A stretch of 64,000 nucleotides of DNA from the NCBI RefSeq assembly GCF_030818255.1, contig NZ_JAUTAG010000001.1, forward strand, positions 3,038,001 through 3,102,000, read 5' to 3'. This document shows positions 33,132 to 41,785 of the stretch, piece by piece (the first letter of the stretch is position 1; each line of letters starts with the position of its first letter). Under the pieces are notes generated by a model, which worked only from the letters and a program-made list of their open reading frames with translations, ran no database searches and was not told the origin of the DNA. This DNA is from Microbacterium sp. SORGH_AS_0969. GTDB taxonomy: Bacteria; Actinomycetota; Actinomycetes; Actinomycetales; Microbacteriaceae. Position numbers and translations under genes: made by a program.

Positions 33132-33426
33132 ACGACGGGTCGAACTCGGCCTGCTCAGGCCAGTACTCGGCGACGAACTCTTCGGGCTCCTCGGCGGACA
33201 GCCCGTCCCAGGCGGACGGCGACCCGAGATCGATGTCCCGCCCCTCGCACACCATCCCGTCCGCGTTGCCCGCTGCCGCGGCCTCGATGAGCTCCTCAGT
33301 CGTGTCGATCACGTTCGCGCCCCCGGGGCCCCAGATGAGCCCGTCCAGAGAACACCCCGTCAGGGCGAGCGCGGAGGCGGCCGTCAGGGTTGCGGCGATG
33401 CGGCGGTGCGTTCGGCTCATGCGCTC

Positions 33427-33432
33427 AACCTA
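33427..33432 (-). promoter_or_regulatory. -10 box TAGGTT of the interrupted lipoprotein gene
   Basis: Minus-strand TAGGTT, 6 nt before ATG 33420; still present although the gene is broken. Confidence 0.5.
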
Positions 33433-33610
33433 TCCGCGGCCCCTTATCGTGCGCGTAAGCCGCTTGTCACGCGGTGGAATGGGGGAAGGACCGTCGTCGA
33501 CCATCGGAGTCCCGGCAACGACGAGAGCATGTACGTCGACGTGCTTCCCGCTTCGGCAGAACGTTGACTGCACGCGCCCTGCGCGCCGCCTCTTCGGGAA
33601 GGATGGCCCC

Positions 33611-34132
33611 ATGGCCGATGACGAGATCTGGGACGTGACCGATATCCAGGGGACTCCGACGGGGGCGCTGCACCGTCGTGGGGACGGCCCCGTCCCGGCC
33701 GGGTCGTTCCACATCGTGGCATCCGTCTGTGTGGTGTCGTCGACGGGGCGGGTGCTCGTGAGTCTGCGCGCACCGGGCAAGGACTACCCGCTCGCGTGGG
33801 AATTCCCCGCGGGCAGCGCCCTCCGCGCGGAGTCGAGTCGACGCGGTGCCGCGCGCGAGCTCGAAGAGGAGACCGGGCTCTCGATCGCCCCCGACGAGCT
33901 CGTCCTCGTCGGGCGGGTGATCGAGGAGCGCGCGCTGTTCGATCTCTGGATCGCGCGAGTGGACGGCGAGCCCGTGCCCGTACCCGATCCCGAAGAGGTC
34001 CAGGATGCCGAGTGGGTCACGCTCGACGAGGTGCAGCGTCGCTGGCGGGCGGGCACGTTCGCCTCGCCCTGGAACGCGCGCTTCGACCAGTTGTGGGACA
34101 CCCTCGCTCGCGAGGTGGGGCGCGGCGCATGA
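33611..34132 (+). CDS. NUDIX hydrolase
   Basis: 173 residues. It contains a full Nudix box, GSALRAESSRRGAARELEEE followed by TGL, matching Gx5Ex7REUxEExGU, so it should hydrolyse a nucleoside-diphosphate-linked substrate using Mg2+. The N-terminus (DVTDIQGTPTGALHRRGDGPVPAGSFHIVASVCVV) resembles isopentenyl-diphosphate isomerase/YfcD-like Nudix proteins, but the substrate cannot be fixed. ATG 33611 has GGGAAGGA upstream. The stop overlaps the next gene (ATGA at 34129-34132), indicating a two-gene unit with the alpha/beta hydrolase. Confidence 0.92.
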   Translation: MADDEIWDVTDIQGTPTGALHRRGDGPVPAGSFHIVASVCVVSSTGRVLVSLRAPGKDYPLAWEFPAGSALRAESSRRGAARELEEETGLSIAPDELVLVGRVIEERALFDLWIARVDGEPVPVPDPEEVQDAEWVTLDEVQRRWRAGTFASPWNARFDQLWDTLAREVGRGA

Positions 34133-35004
34133 GCTCCGTGTACCGGACGCACGACATCGCGGTCGCGGCGGGGTCGCTGCGCGTGGGGGAGTGGAATCCG
34201 GATGCCGTGGGCATGCCGTGGCTGCTCGTGCACGGCGTGACCGCCTCGCATCTCGCCTGGGCGTGGCTGGCTGTCGAGGCACCCCAGCAGCGTCTGATCG
34301 CTCCGGACCTCCGCGGCCGCGGGCGGAGCGAGAGGGGGGAGAGGCCGCTCGGCATGACCGCGCACGCCGACGACCTCGTCGCTGTCGTGGATGCGCTCGG
34401 GGTGGAGCAGGTCGTCGTCGTCGGTCACTCGATGGGCGCTTTCGTCTCCGCCGTGTTCGCCGACCGGCACGCGGATCGAGTCGTTCGCGTCATCCTCGTC
34501 GACGGCGGCTTGCCCTTGGAGCTCCCGCCGGGCATGCCGCCGCGGGAAGCCGTGCGACACGTGCTGGGGCCGACGGCGGCGCGGCTCGAGCGGCGGTTCG
34601 CCGATGAGGGCGAGTACAGAGGCTTCTGGCGCGCGCACCCCGCGTTCGTCGGCCGCGAGGATCCGCTGCTCGATTCCTACTTCGCGTACGACCTCGTCGG
34701 CGCGGAACCGTTTCTACGTCCCGCCACGGTGATGTCCACCGTCGAGGAGGACTCGATCGATCAGAACGCGGGCGACGCGATCGGGAGGGCTGTCGAGCGG
34801 ATGCCACGGCCGACGACGCTTCTCGCGGCCGAGCGTGGTCTGCGCGGTGAGGTGCCTCCGCTGTACCCCGACCTCGACGCGCTCCGGGCGACCCACCCGC
34901 GGCTGCGAGACCTCCGACGCGTCGACGGGGTCGATCATTACTCGATCGTCATGTCTGAGGTAGGGGCGCGGGAGGTCGCGCGCGCCGCGGGCGAGGCCGA
35001 CTGA
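34129..35004 (+). CDS. Alpha/beta hydrolase
   Basis: 291 residues. Alpha/beta hydrolase fold: oxyanion region LLVHGVTASHLAWAWL, APDLRGRGRSE, nucleophile elbow VVVGHSMGAFVSAVFA (catalytic Ser in GHSMG), and a C-terminal His in GVDHYSIVMSE. The catalytic acid is probably in the stretch just before PDLDALRATHP. An esterase, lipase or dehalogenase-like activity is possible; the substrate is unknown. It is coupled to the Nudix gene by a 4-nt overlap. Confidence 0.9.
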   Translation: MSSVYRTHDIAVAAGSLRVGEWNPDAVGMPWLLVHGVTASHLAWAWLAVEAPQQRLIAPDLRGRGRSERGERPLGMTAHADDLVAVVDALGVEQVVVVGHSMGAFVSAVFADRHADRVVRVILVDGGLPLELPPGMPPREAVRHVLGPTAARLERRFADEGEYRGFWRAHPAFVGREDPLLDSYFAYDLVGAEPFLRPATVMSTVEEDSIDQNAGDAIGRAVERMPRPTTLLAAERGLRGEVPPLYPDLDALRATHPRLRDLRRVDGVDHYSIVMSEVGAREVARAAGEAD

Positions 35005-35076
35005 CGCAACGGTGGGGGTGAGGGTGAAGTTCGGCCCCTCAGGAGCCACAAGCCGGTTCGCCTGCCGTCGGGGCTC

Positions 35077-35082
35077 TAGCGT
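35077..35082 (+). promoter_or_regulatory. -10 box TAGCGT of the SGNH lipase gene
   Basis: TAGCGT, 7 nt before ATG 35090. Confidence 0.5.
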
Positions 35083-35089
35083 CGGGCGG

Positions 35090-36382
35090 ATGCGCCGTTC
35101 TCTCTCCACAGGTGTCGTGCTCGCCGTCCTCGCCGTGTCGGCGATGGCCGCGATCGCCGCCCCCGCCTCCGCCGCCGTCCCCGACCTGACCGGTCGCTCC
35201 TACGTCTCCCTCGGCGACTCGTACGCCGCCGCGTGGGGACTCCCTCTCGCCGCGACGCAGCCCGCCGCGGGGTGCGATCAGTCGGATGAGAACTACCCCC
35301 ACCTCGTCGCCGACGAGTTCGGTTTCGACCTCGACGACCGCTCGTGCGGCGGAGCCGTGATCGCCAACGTGGTCGACACTCCGCAGTCGGTGGGCGGGGC
35401 GACGGCACCGGTCCAGTCGGACGCCCTGGATGCAGACACCGACCTCGTGACTCTCACGATCGGCGGGAACGACCTCGGGTTCTGGCAGCTCGGTCAGATG
35501 TGCATCGCGGCCACGGCGGGAGGCCCGGTCGCCGGGAGTCTCGACGGCAACGTGCACGCCTCGTGCGCCGAACAGTTCGTGGTGAACACTCCCGCGGGCC
35601 CGGTGAACACGCTCGAGACGCAGATCGATCAGACGGTGGCACCCGCCCTGTCGGCGGCCCTCGCCGACATCGAGGCACGGGCTCCGCATGCGAAGATCAT
35701 CGTGGTCGGATACCCCGCGCTCGCCCCCGACGCCGCGCACACCCCGAGCGACGGGTGCTACACCTCGCTCCTCCAGGGGCTCGGGTTCCGCACGAACGCG
35801 TACCCCTACACGAATGCGGACGTGGAGTTGCTCTACGCCACCCAGGCCTACCTCGACGACACGATGGCGCAGGTCACCGAGGCCTCCGGCGCGACCTACG
35901 TCTCGCTGCTCGCCGACTCCGTGGCGCACACGCCGTGCAACTCGCGCGACGCGTACGTCAACGGCATCACGCTGAGCCTCGCCCCCGACAGCGTGCCCGT
36001 CTCGGGGCTCCCCGTCGGCGGGATCAAGAAGGGGGCGATCCACCCGAATGCGGCGGGCGCCGCGTTCACCAGCACCAAGGTCTCGGATGCCGTGCGCGAG
36101 CTGTTCGCGGAGCCGGATCCGACGCCGACCCCGACGATCACGCCGACGCCGACACCGACGGATGACCCGTCGCCCTCACCGAGCCCGAGCACCACGGAGA
36201 GCCCGAGCGCCAGCGTGAGCCCGGTGCCGTCGACCAGCGCCACCCCCATCGCCGCCGCGACGACCGGGGCCCTGGCGACAACGGGGACGCCGTCGGTTGC
36301 GGGGGCGATCGGTATCGGTGCTGCGATGCTCCTCGCGAGCATCGCGGTGACCCTTCTGCTCCGGCGTCGTGCGCACAGCTGA
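35090..36382 (+). CDS. Secreted SGNH/GDSL lipase with LAxTG wall anchor
   Basis: 430 residues. Signal peptide about 1-29 (ending ASA-AV). SGNH hydrolase domain, about 30-330: YVSLGDSYAAAWG (catalytic Ser), TIGGNDLGFW (oxyanion Gly/Asn), IHPNAAG (catalytic His). Several paired cysteines (GCDQSD, DRSCGG, MCIAA, ASCAE, DGCYTS, TPCNSR) fit the disulfide-rich Streptomyces lipase/esterase type. A Pro/Thr/Ser linker (PTPTITPTPTPTDD) leads to LATTGTPS, a hydrophobic helix and RRRAHS, a sortase-E type sorting signal. It would hydrolyse lipids or esters at the cell wall. Confidence 0.93.
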   Translation: MRRSLSTGVVLAVLAVSAMAAIAAPASAAVPDLTGRSYVSLGDSYAAAWGLPLAATQPAAGCDQSDENYPHLVADEFGFDLDDRSCGGAVIANVVDTPQSVGGATAPVQSDALDADTDLVTLTIGGNDLGFWQLGQMCIAATAGGPVAGSLDGNVHASCAEQFVVNTPAGPVNTLETQIDQTVAPALSAALADIEARAPHAKIIVVGYPALAPDAAHTPSDGCYTSLLQGLGFRTNAYPYTNADVELLYATQAYLDDTMAQVTEASGATYVSLLADSVAHTPCNSRDAYVNGITLSLAPDSVPVSGLPVGGIKKGAIHPNAAGAAFTSTKVSDAVRELFAEPDPTPTPTITPTPTPTDDPSPSPSPSTTESPSASVSPVPSTSATPIAAATTGALATTGTPSVAGAIGIGAAMLLASIAVTLLLRRRAHS

Positions 36383-36400
36383 CACGACCGCTGTACCGAC

Positions 36401-36437
36401 ACGCGCCCTGTCCCGAATCGTTCGGGACAGGGCGCGT
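36401..36437. terminator. Perfect 17-bp hairpin terminator
   Basis: ACGCGCCCTGTCCCGAA and its exact reverse complement around a TCG loop, between the convergent lipase and MFS genes. No T tract; likely works in both directions. Confidence 0.85.
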
Positions 36438-36455
36438 GCGTGCGTTCGCGATGCG

Positions 36456-37676
36456 TCAGGCGGCGTCGCCCACGAGGACGGCGGCTCCCTCGTCGGCGAT
36501 CGTCGGGCGGGCCTGGTCCACGTGCGCGAGGGCTCGCCGACCGAACAGGACGCACGCCGCCGCGATCAGCACGGACACGGTCGCCATGACGTACGGCACT
36601 CCCGCGCCCGCGGCGTGCCAGAGGAAGGCGGCGAGCGGCGGGGCGACGGCTCCGCCGAGGAAGCGGACCGCCGAGTAGGCCGAAGAGGCGACCGAACGGG
36701 GGAGGTCGGTGGCCTCCATCACGGCCTCCGTCAACGCCGTGTTCACGACGCCGAGCACCAGACCGCCCACGACGATGCAGACCACGAGTCCGACGGGGGA
36801 GTCCACGACGAAAGCGGCGACGAGGAGGTCGACAGCGAGCAGGGGGAGGGCGAGCAGCAGAACCGACGTCAGCCGCATCCGGCGGAGGAGGATCGGGGCA
36901 ACCCAGACACTCGTGATCGCGAGCGCGACACCCCACCCGAAGAAGGTGAGCCCGATCCCCATCGCACCGAAGCCCAGCGGGAAGGGGGAGAAGGCCAGCA
37001 GGGTGAAGAAGCCGATGTTGTAGAACAGCGCGGTGGCCGCGAGGATCGCGAGCGCCGGGCGACCGAGGGCGCGGAACGGCGCGCTGAAGGGGATGGGCGT
37101 TCGTGCGGGAGCGGGGCCGCGCAGGAGCACTGCCACGGCGACGAAAGCGATCGCCATGAGGGCGACCACTCCGAAGAACGGTCCCCGCCAGCTGGCCTCG
37201 CCGAGGCTGCCGCCGAGCAGCGGTCCGATCGCGATGCCCAGGCCGAGCGCCGCTTCGTACAGGATGATCGCCGCCGAACTGCCACCGGAGGCGGCGCCGA
37301 CGATGGTCGCGAGAGCCGTCGAGATGAACAGGGCGTTGCCGAGGCCCCAGCCCGCGCGGAAGCCGATCACGGCGTCGACGCTTCCGCTCAGCGCGCACAG
37401 GAGCGAGAACGCGACGATCAGGGCGAGCCCGACGAGCAGCGTGGCCTTCGCGCCGATTCGGCTCGAGATCCAGCTGGTGACGAGCATCGCGAGGCCCGTC
37501 ACGACCAGGTAGCTGGTGAACAGCAGCTCGGTCTCGACGGGTGTCGCCTTCAGTGACTCGGCGATCGCGGGGAGGATCGGGTCGACGAGACCGATCCCCA
37601 TGAACGCGACGACGCACGCGAATGCCACGGCCCAGACCTGGGCCGGCTGCTTCCATACGCTCGGAGCGGCGCTCAT
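36456..37676 (-). CDS. MFS drug-efflux-like transporter
   Basis: 406 residues, twelve hydrophobic segments. Major facilitator of the DHA1 type: MGIGLVDPILPAIAESL in helix 1, TSWISSRIGAKATLLVG as the helix 2-3 loop, GFRAGWGLGNALFISTALATIVG, and ALGLGIAIGPLLGGSLGEASWRGPFFGV (motif C, associated with proton-coupled antiport). The start at ATG 37676 overlaps the marR stop (ATGA), so it is cotranscribed with and probably controlled by MarR. The exported compound is unknown. Confidence 0.9.
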   Translation of the reverse strand: MSAAPSVWKQPAQVWAVAFACVVAFMGIGLVDPILPAIAESLKATPVETELLFTSYLVVTGLAMLVTSWISSRIGAKATLLVGLALIVAFSLLCALSGSVDAVIGFRAGWGLGNALFISTALATIVGAASGGSSAAIILYEAALGLGIAIGPLLGGSLGEASWRGPFFGVVALMAIAFVAVAVLLRGPAPARTPIPFSAPFRALGRPALAILAATALFYNIGFFTLLAFSPFPLGFGAMGIGLTFFGWGVALAITSVWVAPILLRRMRLTSVLLLALPLLAVDLLVAAFVVDSPVGLVVCIVVGGLVLGVVNTALTEAVMEATDLPRSVASSAYSAVRFLGGAVAPPLAAFLWHAAGAGVPYVMATVSVLIAAACVLFGRRALAHVDQARPTIADEGAAVLVGDAA

Positions 37677-38107
37677 CGCACGACCTCCGGCTGAAGGCCC
37701 ACGCGGGCCGAGAGGGCGCCGGCGGCGGTGCTCACGGCATCCCATTCGGCATCCGTCAGATCGGCCACGTGGGGCGCGAGGGCGGCGCTCAACTGTGCGA
37801 GCCAGCGCTCGAGGGCGGAGAGACCGGCGTCGGTCACGGCGATGACGCTGACGCGCGAGTCATCGGGGTGCGGCTCGCGCGTGACGAGACCCGCGTCGCT
37901 GAGCTGGTGGACGAGGCGCGTCATGCCGGGCTGGGTCACGCGGCTGAGGGTGGCCAGGTCGCCGAGACGCTGGGGTCCGTGGTCGCGCAGCAGGGTGAGG
38001 GTGCGCCACTGCGCGGAGGGGGCGTCGTTCTGGGTGTCGAGGGCCGCGATGCGCGTCAGGGCGTGCACCGCGAGCAGCAATCTCTGGAGATCGTCATCGC
38101 GGGTCAT
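37673..38107 (-). CDS. MarR family transcriptional regulator
   Basis: 144 residues. Winged helix-turn-helix repressor: WRTLTLLRDHGPQRLGDLATLSRVTQPGMTRLVHQLSDAGLVTREPHPDDSRVSVIAVTDAGLSALERW covers the recognition helix and the wing with the conserved DxR. MarR dimers normally release DNA when they bind small phenolic or lipophilic ligands. It is followed without gap by an MFS exporter, and a palindrome overlaps its promoter region, so it most likely represses its own operon until the exported compound is present. Confidence 0.93.
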   Translation of the reverse strand: MTRDDDLQRLLLAVHALTRIAALDTQNDAPSAQWRTLTLLRDHGPQRLGDLATLSRVTQPGMTRLVHQLSDAGLVTREPHPDDSRVSVIAVTDAGLSALERWLAQLSAALAPHVADLTDAEWDAVSTAAGALSARVGLQPEVVR

Positions 38108-38113
38108 GGGAAA

Positions 38114-38142
38114 AGCATATCGCAGATATATACCTGAGGTAT
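38114..38142 (-). promoter_or_regulatory. marR promoter and 13-bp operator palindrome
   Basis: TATGCT (minus, 38119-38114) lies 6 nt before the marR ATG 38107. ATACCTGAGGTAT at 38130-38142 is a perfect palindrome around a central base, placed between the -35 and -10 regions within an AT-rich stretch: a likely MarR operator. Confidence 0.6.
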
Positions 38143-38940
38143 CTATCGTGACGCGAGTCGCGTGGACAGCTGGTGCGCGTGCGCGAGCAGGATGCGACCG
38201 AGCTCGCCGAGTCTCTCACCCGAGAAACGGAACTCGACGCCGGTCAGGCTCAGTGCCCACTGGGGAGCCCCCGCCCGGTCGAACACGGCCGCCCCCAGGC
38301 CCCAACTGCCCTCCACGATGAGCCCCGGATTCACGGCGTACCCGCGCTCCTGGGTGTCGCGCACCCGCGCGCGCAGGCGCGCCGGGGCATGTGAGGCTCC
38401 GAACCGCTCGGCGAGGTCCCCGTGGCGCTCGAGATAGGCGTCCACATCATGGGGCGGAAGGAAGGCGAGGATCGCGAGACCCGCGGATGCCACGCCCAGC
38501 GGGAAACGCACTCCCTCGGAAAGCACGAAGGAGCGAATGGGGAAGCTGCCGTCTTCTCGGACGAGGCACACCGTCTCGTCGCCGCGCCGCACCGAGAGGA
38601 AGGCGCTCTCTTCGGTTCGCACCGCGAGCGAGCGCACGACGTCGCGTGCCGTCGCGGTGATGTCGAAGCGAGAGGCCGCCACACTGCCCATGAGGTAGAG
38701 CTCAGGGCCGGGCAGCCAGTGGCCGGTCGTTTCGTCGCGGTCGACGAGCCCCTCCGCGCGGAGGGCGGTCAGGAGCCGGTGCGCGGTGGGGCGCGTGAGA
38801 TCGGCGTCGCGGGAAAGGTCGCCGATGGTCGCCCCGGCGGATCCCGCCGCCGTCACCAGGCGGAGGAGTGTGGCGGCGCGGGCGATCGCCTGGGCGCCGG
38901 GAACGCTCGCGGGTGAGCGCGAATGAGGTGCGGTGTCCAC
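38143..38940 (-). CDS. IclR family transcriptional regulator
   Basis: 265 residues from GTG. N-terminal winged HTH: AQAIARAATLLRLVTAAGSAGATIGDLSRDADLTRPTAHRLLTALRAEGLVDRD. C-terminal effector domain: TEESAFLSVRRGDETVCLVREDGSFPIRSF and ERGYAVNPGLIVEGSWGLGAAVFDRAG, as in IclR proteins that sense small organic acids. It is divergent from scoA-scoB-thiolase, 103 bases away, so it probably controls that operon, as PcaR/PcaU do for aromatic catabolism. GTG 38940 is selected because TAGCGT lies 7 nt before it; upstream frame is a shadow of scoA. Confidence 0.9.
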   Translation of the reverse strand: MDTAPHSRSPASVPGAQAIARAATLLRLVTAAGSAGATIGDLSRDADLTRPTAHRLLTALRAEGLVDRDETTGHWLPGPELYLMGSVAASRFDITATARDVVRSLAVRTEESAFLSVRRGDETVCLVREDGSFPIRSFVLSEGVRFPLGVASAGLAILAFLPPHDVDAYLERHGDLAERFGASHAPARLRARVRDTQERGYAVNPGLIVEGSWGLGAAVFDRAGAPQWALSLTGVEFRFSGERLGELGRILLAHAHQLSTRLASR

Positions 38941-38953
38941 GATGTGGACGCTA
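38935..38953 (-). promoter_or_regulatory. iclR promoter and palindrome over its start codon
   Basis: GTCCACGATGTGGAC (38935-38949) is a palindrome with a 3-bp centre that covers the GTG start and the predicted transcription start. The minus-strand TAGCGT -10 is at 38953-38948. Candidate IclR autoregulation site. Confidence 0.5.
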
Positions 38954-39043
38954 CGCGGCTTGGCATCCACATCGCAAGATCGCGCTGGGCGCATCCCGGC
39001 GGCGGCCCTGAGCATGAGATGACGCAGACACGAAGGAGTTCGC

Positions 39044-39901
39044 GTGATCGACAAGACCTGGACCTCGGCCGCCGACGCGGTCTCCGACATCCCCGACGGC
39101 GCGTCCCTCGCCGTCGGCGGCTTCGGACTTTCCGGCAACCCCATCGCCCTCATCGAAGCCCTGCTCACCCGAGGGACGCGAGACCTCTCCGTCGTTTCCA
39201 ACAACTGCGGTGTCGACGACTGGGGTCTCGGCATCCTGCTGGGGGCTGGTCGGATCCGCAAGATGACGTCGTCGTACGTCGGCGAGAACAAGGAGTTCGA
39301 ACGGCAGTTCCTCTCCGGTGAGCTCGAGCTCGAGCTCACCCCGCAGGGCACTCTCGCCGAGAAGCTCCGTGCCGGTGGGGCTGGCATCGCGGCGTTCTAC
39401 ACCCAGACGGGAGTCGGAACCCAAGTCGCCGAGGGCGGGCTTCCTCAGCGGTACGACGGCGCCGGAGGCATCGCGGTCGCGTCCCCCGTCAAAGACGTGC
39501 GCGTCTTCGATGTCGACGGCGTGCCTCGCGAGTTCGTCCTCGAAGAGGCGATCACGACGGACTTCTCCCTCGTCCATGCGTGGAAGGGTGACCGACACGG
39601 CAACCTCGTGTTCCGCAAGGCCGCCCGCAACTTCAACCCGCTCGCGGCGATGGCGGGGCGCGTGTGCATCGCCCAGGTCGAGCATCTCGTCGAGCCCGGC
39701 GAGATCGACCCCGACGACGTCCACCTGCCCGGGGTCTACGTCCACCGTCTCGTCGAGGTCGGGCCCGGGATCGAGAAGCGGATCGAGAAGCGCACGGTGC
39801 GGGACGGCGTCGCCGAGTCGGGCCCGGTCCCTTCGACGAGCTCAGGGACCTCAGCATCGACGAGCTCAGGTCCCGCCGCACCGATGAGCAAGGAGTTCTG
39901 A
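39044..39901 (+). CDS. scoA: 3-oxoacid CoA-transferase subunit A
   Basis: 285 residues from GTG with AAGGAG upstream. Alpha subunit of a succinyl-CoA:3-ketoacid CoA-transferase (family I). Motifs: [80 protein letters not shown] and [19 protein letters not shown]. It either activates acetoacetate or serves the beta-ketoadipate pathway (PcaI). Odd: the last 27 residues or so ([20 protein letters not shown]...) are read through a hairpin repeat inserted just before the scoB ribosome-binding site, so the C-terminal tail is not part of the enzyme fold. Confidence 0.93.
   Translation: MIDKTWTSAADAVSDIPDGASLAVGGFGLSGNPIALIEALLTRGTRDLSVVSNNCGVDDWGLGILLGAGRIRKMTSSYVGENKEFERQFLSGELELELTPQGTLAEKLRAGGAGIAAFYTQTGVGTQVAEGGLPQRYDGAGGIAVASPVKDVRVFDVDGVPREFVLEEAITTDFSLVHAWKGDRHGNLVFRKAARNFNPLAAMAGRVCIAQVEHLVEPGEIDPDDVHLPGVYVHRLVEVGPGIEKRIEKRTVRDGVAESGPVPSTSSGTSASTSSGPAAPMSKEF
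39826..39874 (+). repeat. Hairpin repeat inside the scoA coding end
   Basis: A perfect GGTCCCT/AGGGACC hairpin (39826-39850) with the TTCGAC-GA-GCTC core, followed by a partial second copy (39851-39874). It is translated in frame as the Ser/Thr-rich scoA tail. Confidence 0.9.
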
Positions 39902-39902
39902 C

Positions 39903-40556
39903 ATGGCCCTCACCCGCACGGAGATGGCGGCGCGAGCCGCCCGCGAACTCGCCGACGGCTCGTACGTCAACCTCGGCATCGGCCTGCCGACCCTCGTTCC
40001 GAACCACGTCCCGGAGGGCGTGACCGTCGTGCTGCAGTCCGAGAACGGCATCCTCGGCGTCGGTCCGTATCCGACCGAAGACGCGGTGGATGCCGACCTC
40101 ATCAACGCCGGCAAAGAAACGGTGACCACGCTCCCCGGCGCGGCCTTCTTCGACTCGGCGCTGAGCTTCGGGATGATCCGCGGGGGCAAGATCGACGCCG
40201 CGATCCTCGGGGCGATGCAGGTGTCGGCCTCCGGAGACCTGGCGAACTGGATGATCCCCGGAAAGATGGTGAAGGGTCCCGGCGGCGCCATGGACCTCGT
40301 CCACGGAGCCGCGCGCGTCATCGTGCTCATGGAGCACGTCGCCAAGGACGGCTCGCCGAAGATCGTGAACGACTGCTCGCTGCCGTTGACCGGTCGCGGT
40401 GTCGTCGACCGCATCATCACCGACCTCGCCGTCATCGACGTGACCGAGGATGGACTCGTGCTCGTCGAGCTCGCTCCCGGGGTGAGCGTCGACGAGGTGC
40501 GGGATGCCACTGAGCCCCCGCTGACCGTGGAACTCACCGAGGAGGTCACCCGATGA
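39903..40556 (+). CDS. scoB: 3-oxoacid CoA-transferase subunit B
   Basis: 217 residues. Beta subunit of the CoA-transferase; the catalytic glutamate that forms the CoA thioester is in [11 protein letters not shown]. Other motifs: [80 protein letters not shown] and [23 protein letters not shown]. It starts 1 base after scoA with AAGGAG upstream and ends overlapping the thiolase start (ATGA at 40553-40556). It works with ScoA as a heteromer. Confidence 0.96.
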   Translation: MALTRTEMAARAARELADGSYVNLGIGLPTLVPNHVPEGVTVVLQSENGILGVGPYPTEDAVDADLINAGKETVTTLPGAAFFDSALSFGMIRGGKIDAAILGAMQVSASGDLANWMIPGKMVKGPGGAMDLVHGAARVIVLMEHVAKDGSPKIVNDCSLPLTGRGVVDRIITDLAVIDVTEDGLVLVELAPGVSVDEVRDATEPPLTVELTEEVTR

Positions 40557-41737
40557 ACCCCGAAGACGTCGTGATCGTCGCTGCCGCGCGTACTCCCCAG
40601 GGGCGGCTGAAAGGTCAGCTCGCCCCGCTCACCGCCGTGCAGCTCGGCGCAGCCGCGATCCGCGGGGCCCTGGACCGCGGGGGACTTCCCGCCGAGGCCG
40701 TCGACGCGGTGCTGGTCGGACAGGTGCTCCAGGCCGGTGCCGGGCAGAACGCGGCTCGACAGGCTGCCGTCGCCGCGGGGATCGGGTGGGACGTGCATGC
40801 GGCGACCGTCAACAAGGTCTGCCTGTCGGGTCTCACGGCGATCATCGATGCCGCGCGCATGCTGCGCCTCGGGGACGCGACGGTCGTCGTCGCGGCGGGC
40901 ATGGAGTCGATGACCCGCGCCCCGCACCTGCTGATGAACTCGCGCGAGGGCTACGCCTACGGCTCGGTCGAGGTGCTCGATCACCTCGCGTACGACGGTC
41001 TCACGGACGCTTACGACCGCGAGAGCATGGGGGCTTCCACCGAGCGCGCCAACGCGCGATTCGACGTGACCCGTGAGGCGCAGGACGCGGTCGCTGCCCG
41101 GTCGCACCAGCGTGCCGCCGCCGCGCAGGCGGCGGGTGTCTTCGACGCCGAGATCGTGCCCGTTGAGATCCCGCAGCGCAAGGGCGATCCCGTCGTCGTG
41201 ACGGCCGACGAGGGCATTCGCGCCGACACGACGGTCGACTCGCTCGCGAAGCTCCGCCCCGCTTTCGCCGAGGGCGGATCGATCACGGCGGGCAACGCGT
41301 CGCAGATCTCCGACGGGGCGTCAGCGGTGGTCGTGACCACCCGCTCGGTGGCCGAGGAGCACGGATGGGACGTCCTCGCGGTCGTCGGGGCGGCGGGACA
41401 GGTCGCCGGACCCGACAACTCGCTGCACGCGCAGCCTGCTCGCGCGATCGCGAGAGCCCTCGAGAAGCAGGGCATCTCGGCATCCGATCTCGATCTCGTC
41501 GAGATCAACGAAGCCTTCGGCGCTGTCGTGGCTCGTTCGCAGGCCGAGCTGGGCCTGTCCGACGATGTCGTGAACCCGCACGGGGGCGGCATCGCGATCG
41601 GTCACCCGATCGGCGTCTCGGGCAACCGGCTCGTCGTGCACGCGGTCCACGAGCTGGTGCGGCGGGGGAGCGGCACCGCCGCGGTCGCCCTCTGCGGCGG
41701 TGGAGGCCAGGGCGACGCGCTGATCCTCACACGTTGA
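40553..41737 (+). CDS. Acetyl-CoA C-acyltransferase (thiolase)
   Basis: 394 residues. It cleaves acetoacetyl-CoA or 3-oxoadipyl-CoA with CoA. Acyl-accepting Cys in [43 protein letters not shown], and the C-terminal [20 protein letters not shown] plus [12 protein letters not shown] with the catalytic His and Cys. With scoAB it completes conversion of a 3-oxoacid to acetyl-CoA. Whether the operon handles acetoacetate (ketone body type) or beta-ketoadipate (PcaIJF) cannot be decided, as no ring-cleavage genes are in view. A strong terminator follows. Confidence 0.94.
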   Translation: MNPEDVVIVAAARTPQGRLKGQLAPLTAVQLGAAAIRGALDRGGLPAEAVDAVLVGQVLQAGAGQNAARQAAVAAGIGWDVHAATVNKVCLSGLTAIIDAARMLRLGDATVVVAAGMESMTRAPHLLMNSREGYAYGSVEVLDHLAYDGLTDAYDRESMGASTERANARFDVTREAQDAVAARSHQRAAAAQAAGVFDAEIVPVEIPQRKGDPVVVTADEGIRADTTVDSLAKLRPAFAEGGSITAGNASQISDGASAVVVTTRSVAEEHGWDVLAVVGAAGQVAGPDNSLHAQPARAIARALEKQGISASDLDLVEINEAFGAVVARSQAELGLSDDVVNPHGGGIAIGHPIGVSGNRLVVHAVHELVRRGSGTAAVALCGGGGQGDALILTR

Positions 41738-41744
41738 CAGACAG

Positions 41745-41778
41745 ACGGATGCCACGACCCCGGGGTCGTGGCATCCGT
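41745..41778. terminator. Palindromic terminator after the thiolase gene
   Basis: A perfect 17-bp inverted repeat (ACGGATGCCACGACCCC and its complement) with no separate loop, between two convergent genes. Confidence 0.85.
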
Positions 41779-41785
41779 CGTCCGG

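Larger units (their letters stand above)
31769..33420 (-). pseudogene. Lipoprotein gene split by an IS1249-like element
   Basis: The 5' part (33420-33132) encodes a lipoprotein signal MSRTHRRIAATLTAASALALTGC and continues to EYWPEQAEFDPS. The 3' part (31904-31769) continues in the same frame with WSINLSLPAGRVASGIEYPGD and ends DVAWWTVQ. Removing the element and one copy of the 8-bp ACGACGGG duplication restores one frame of about 140 residues. The truncated product now runs into the element and stops at 33097. The original protein was a small surface lipoprotein of unknown role; its TAGGTT promoter is still intact. Confidence 0.9.
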
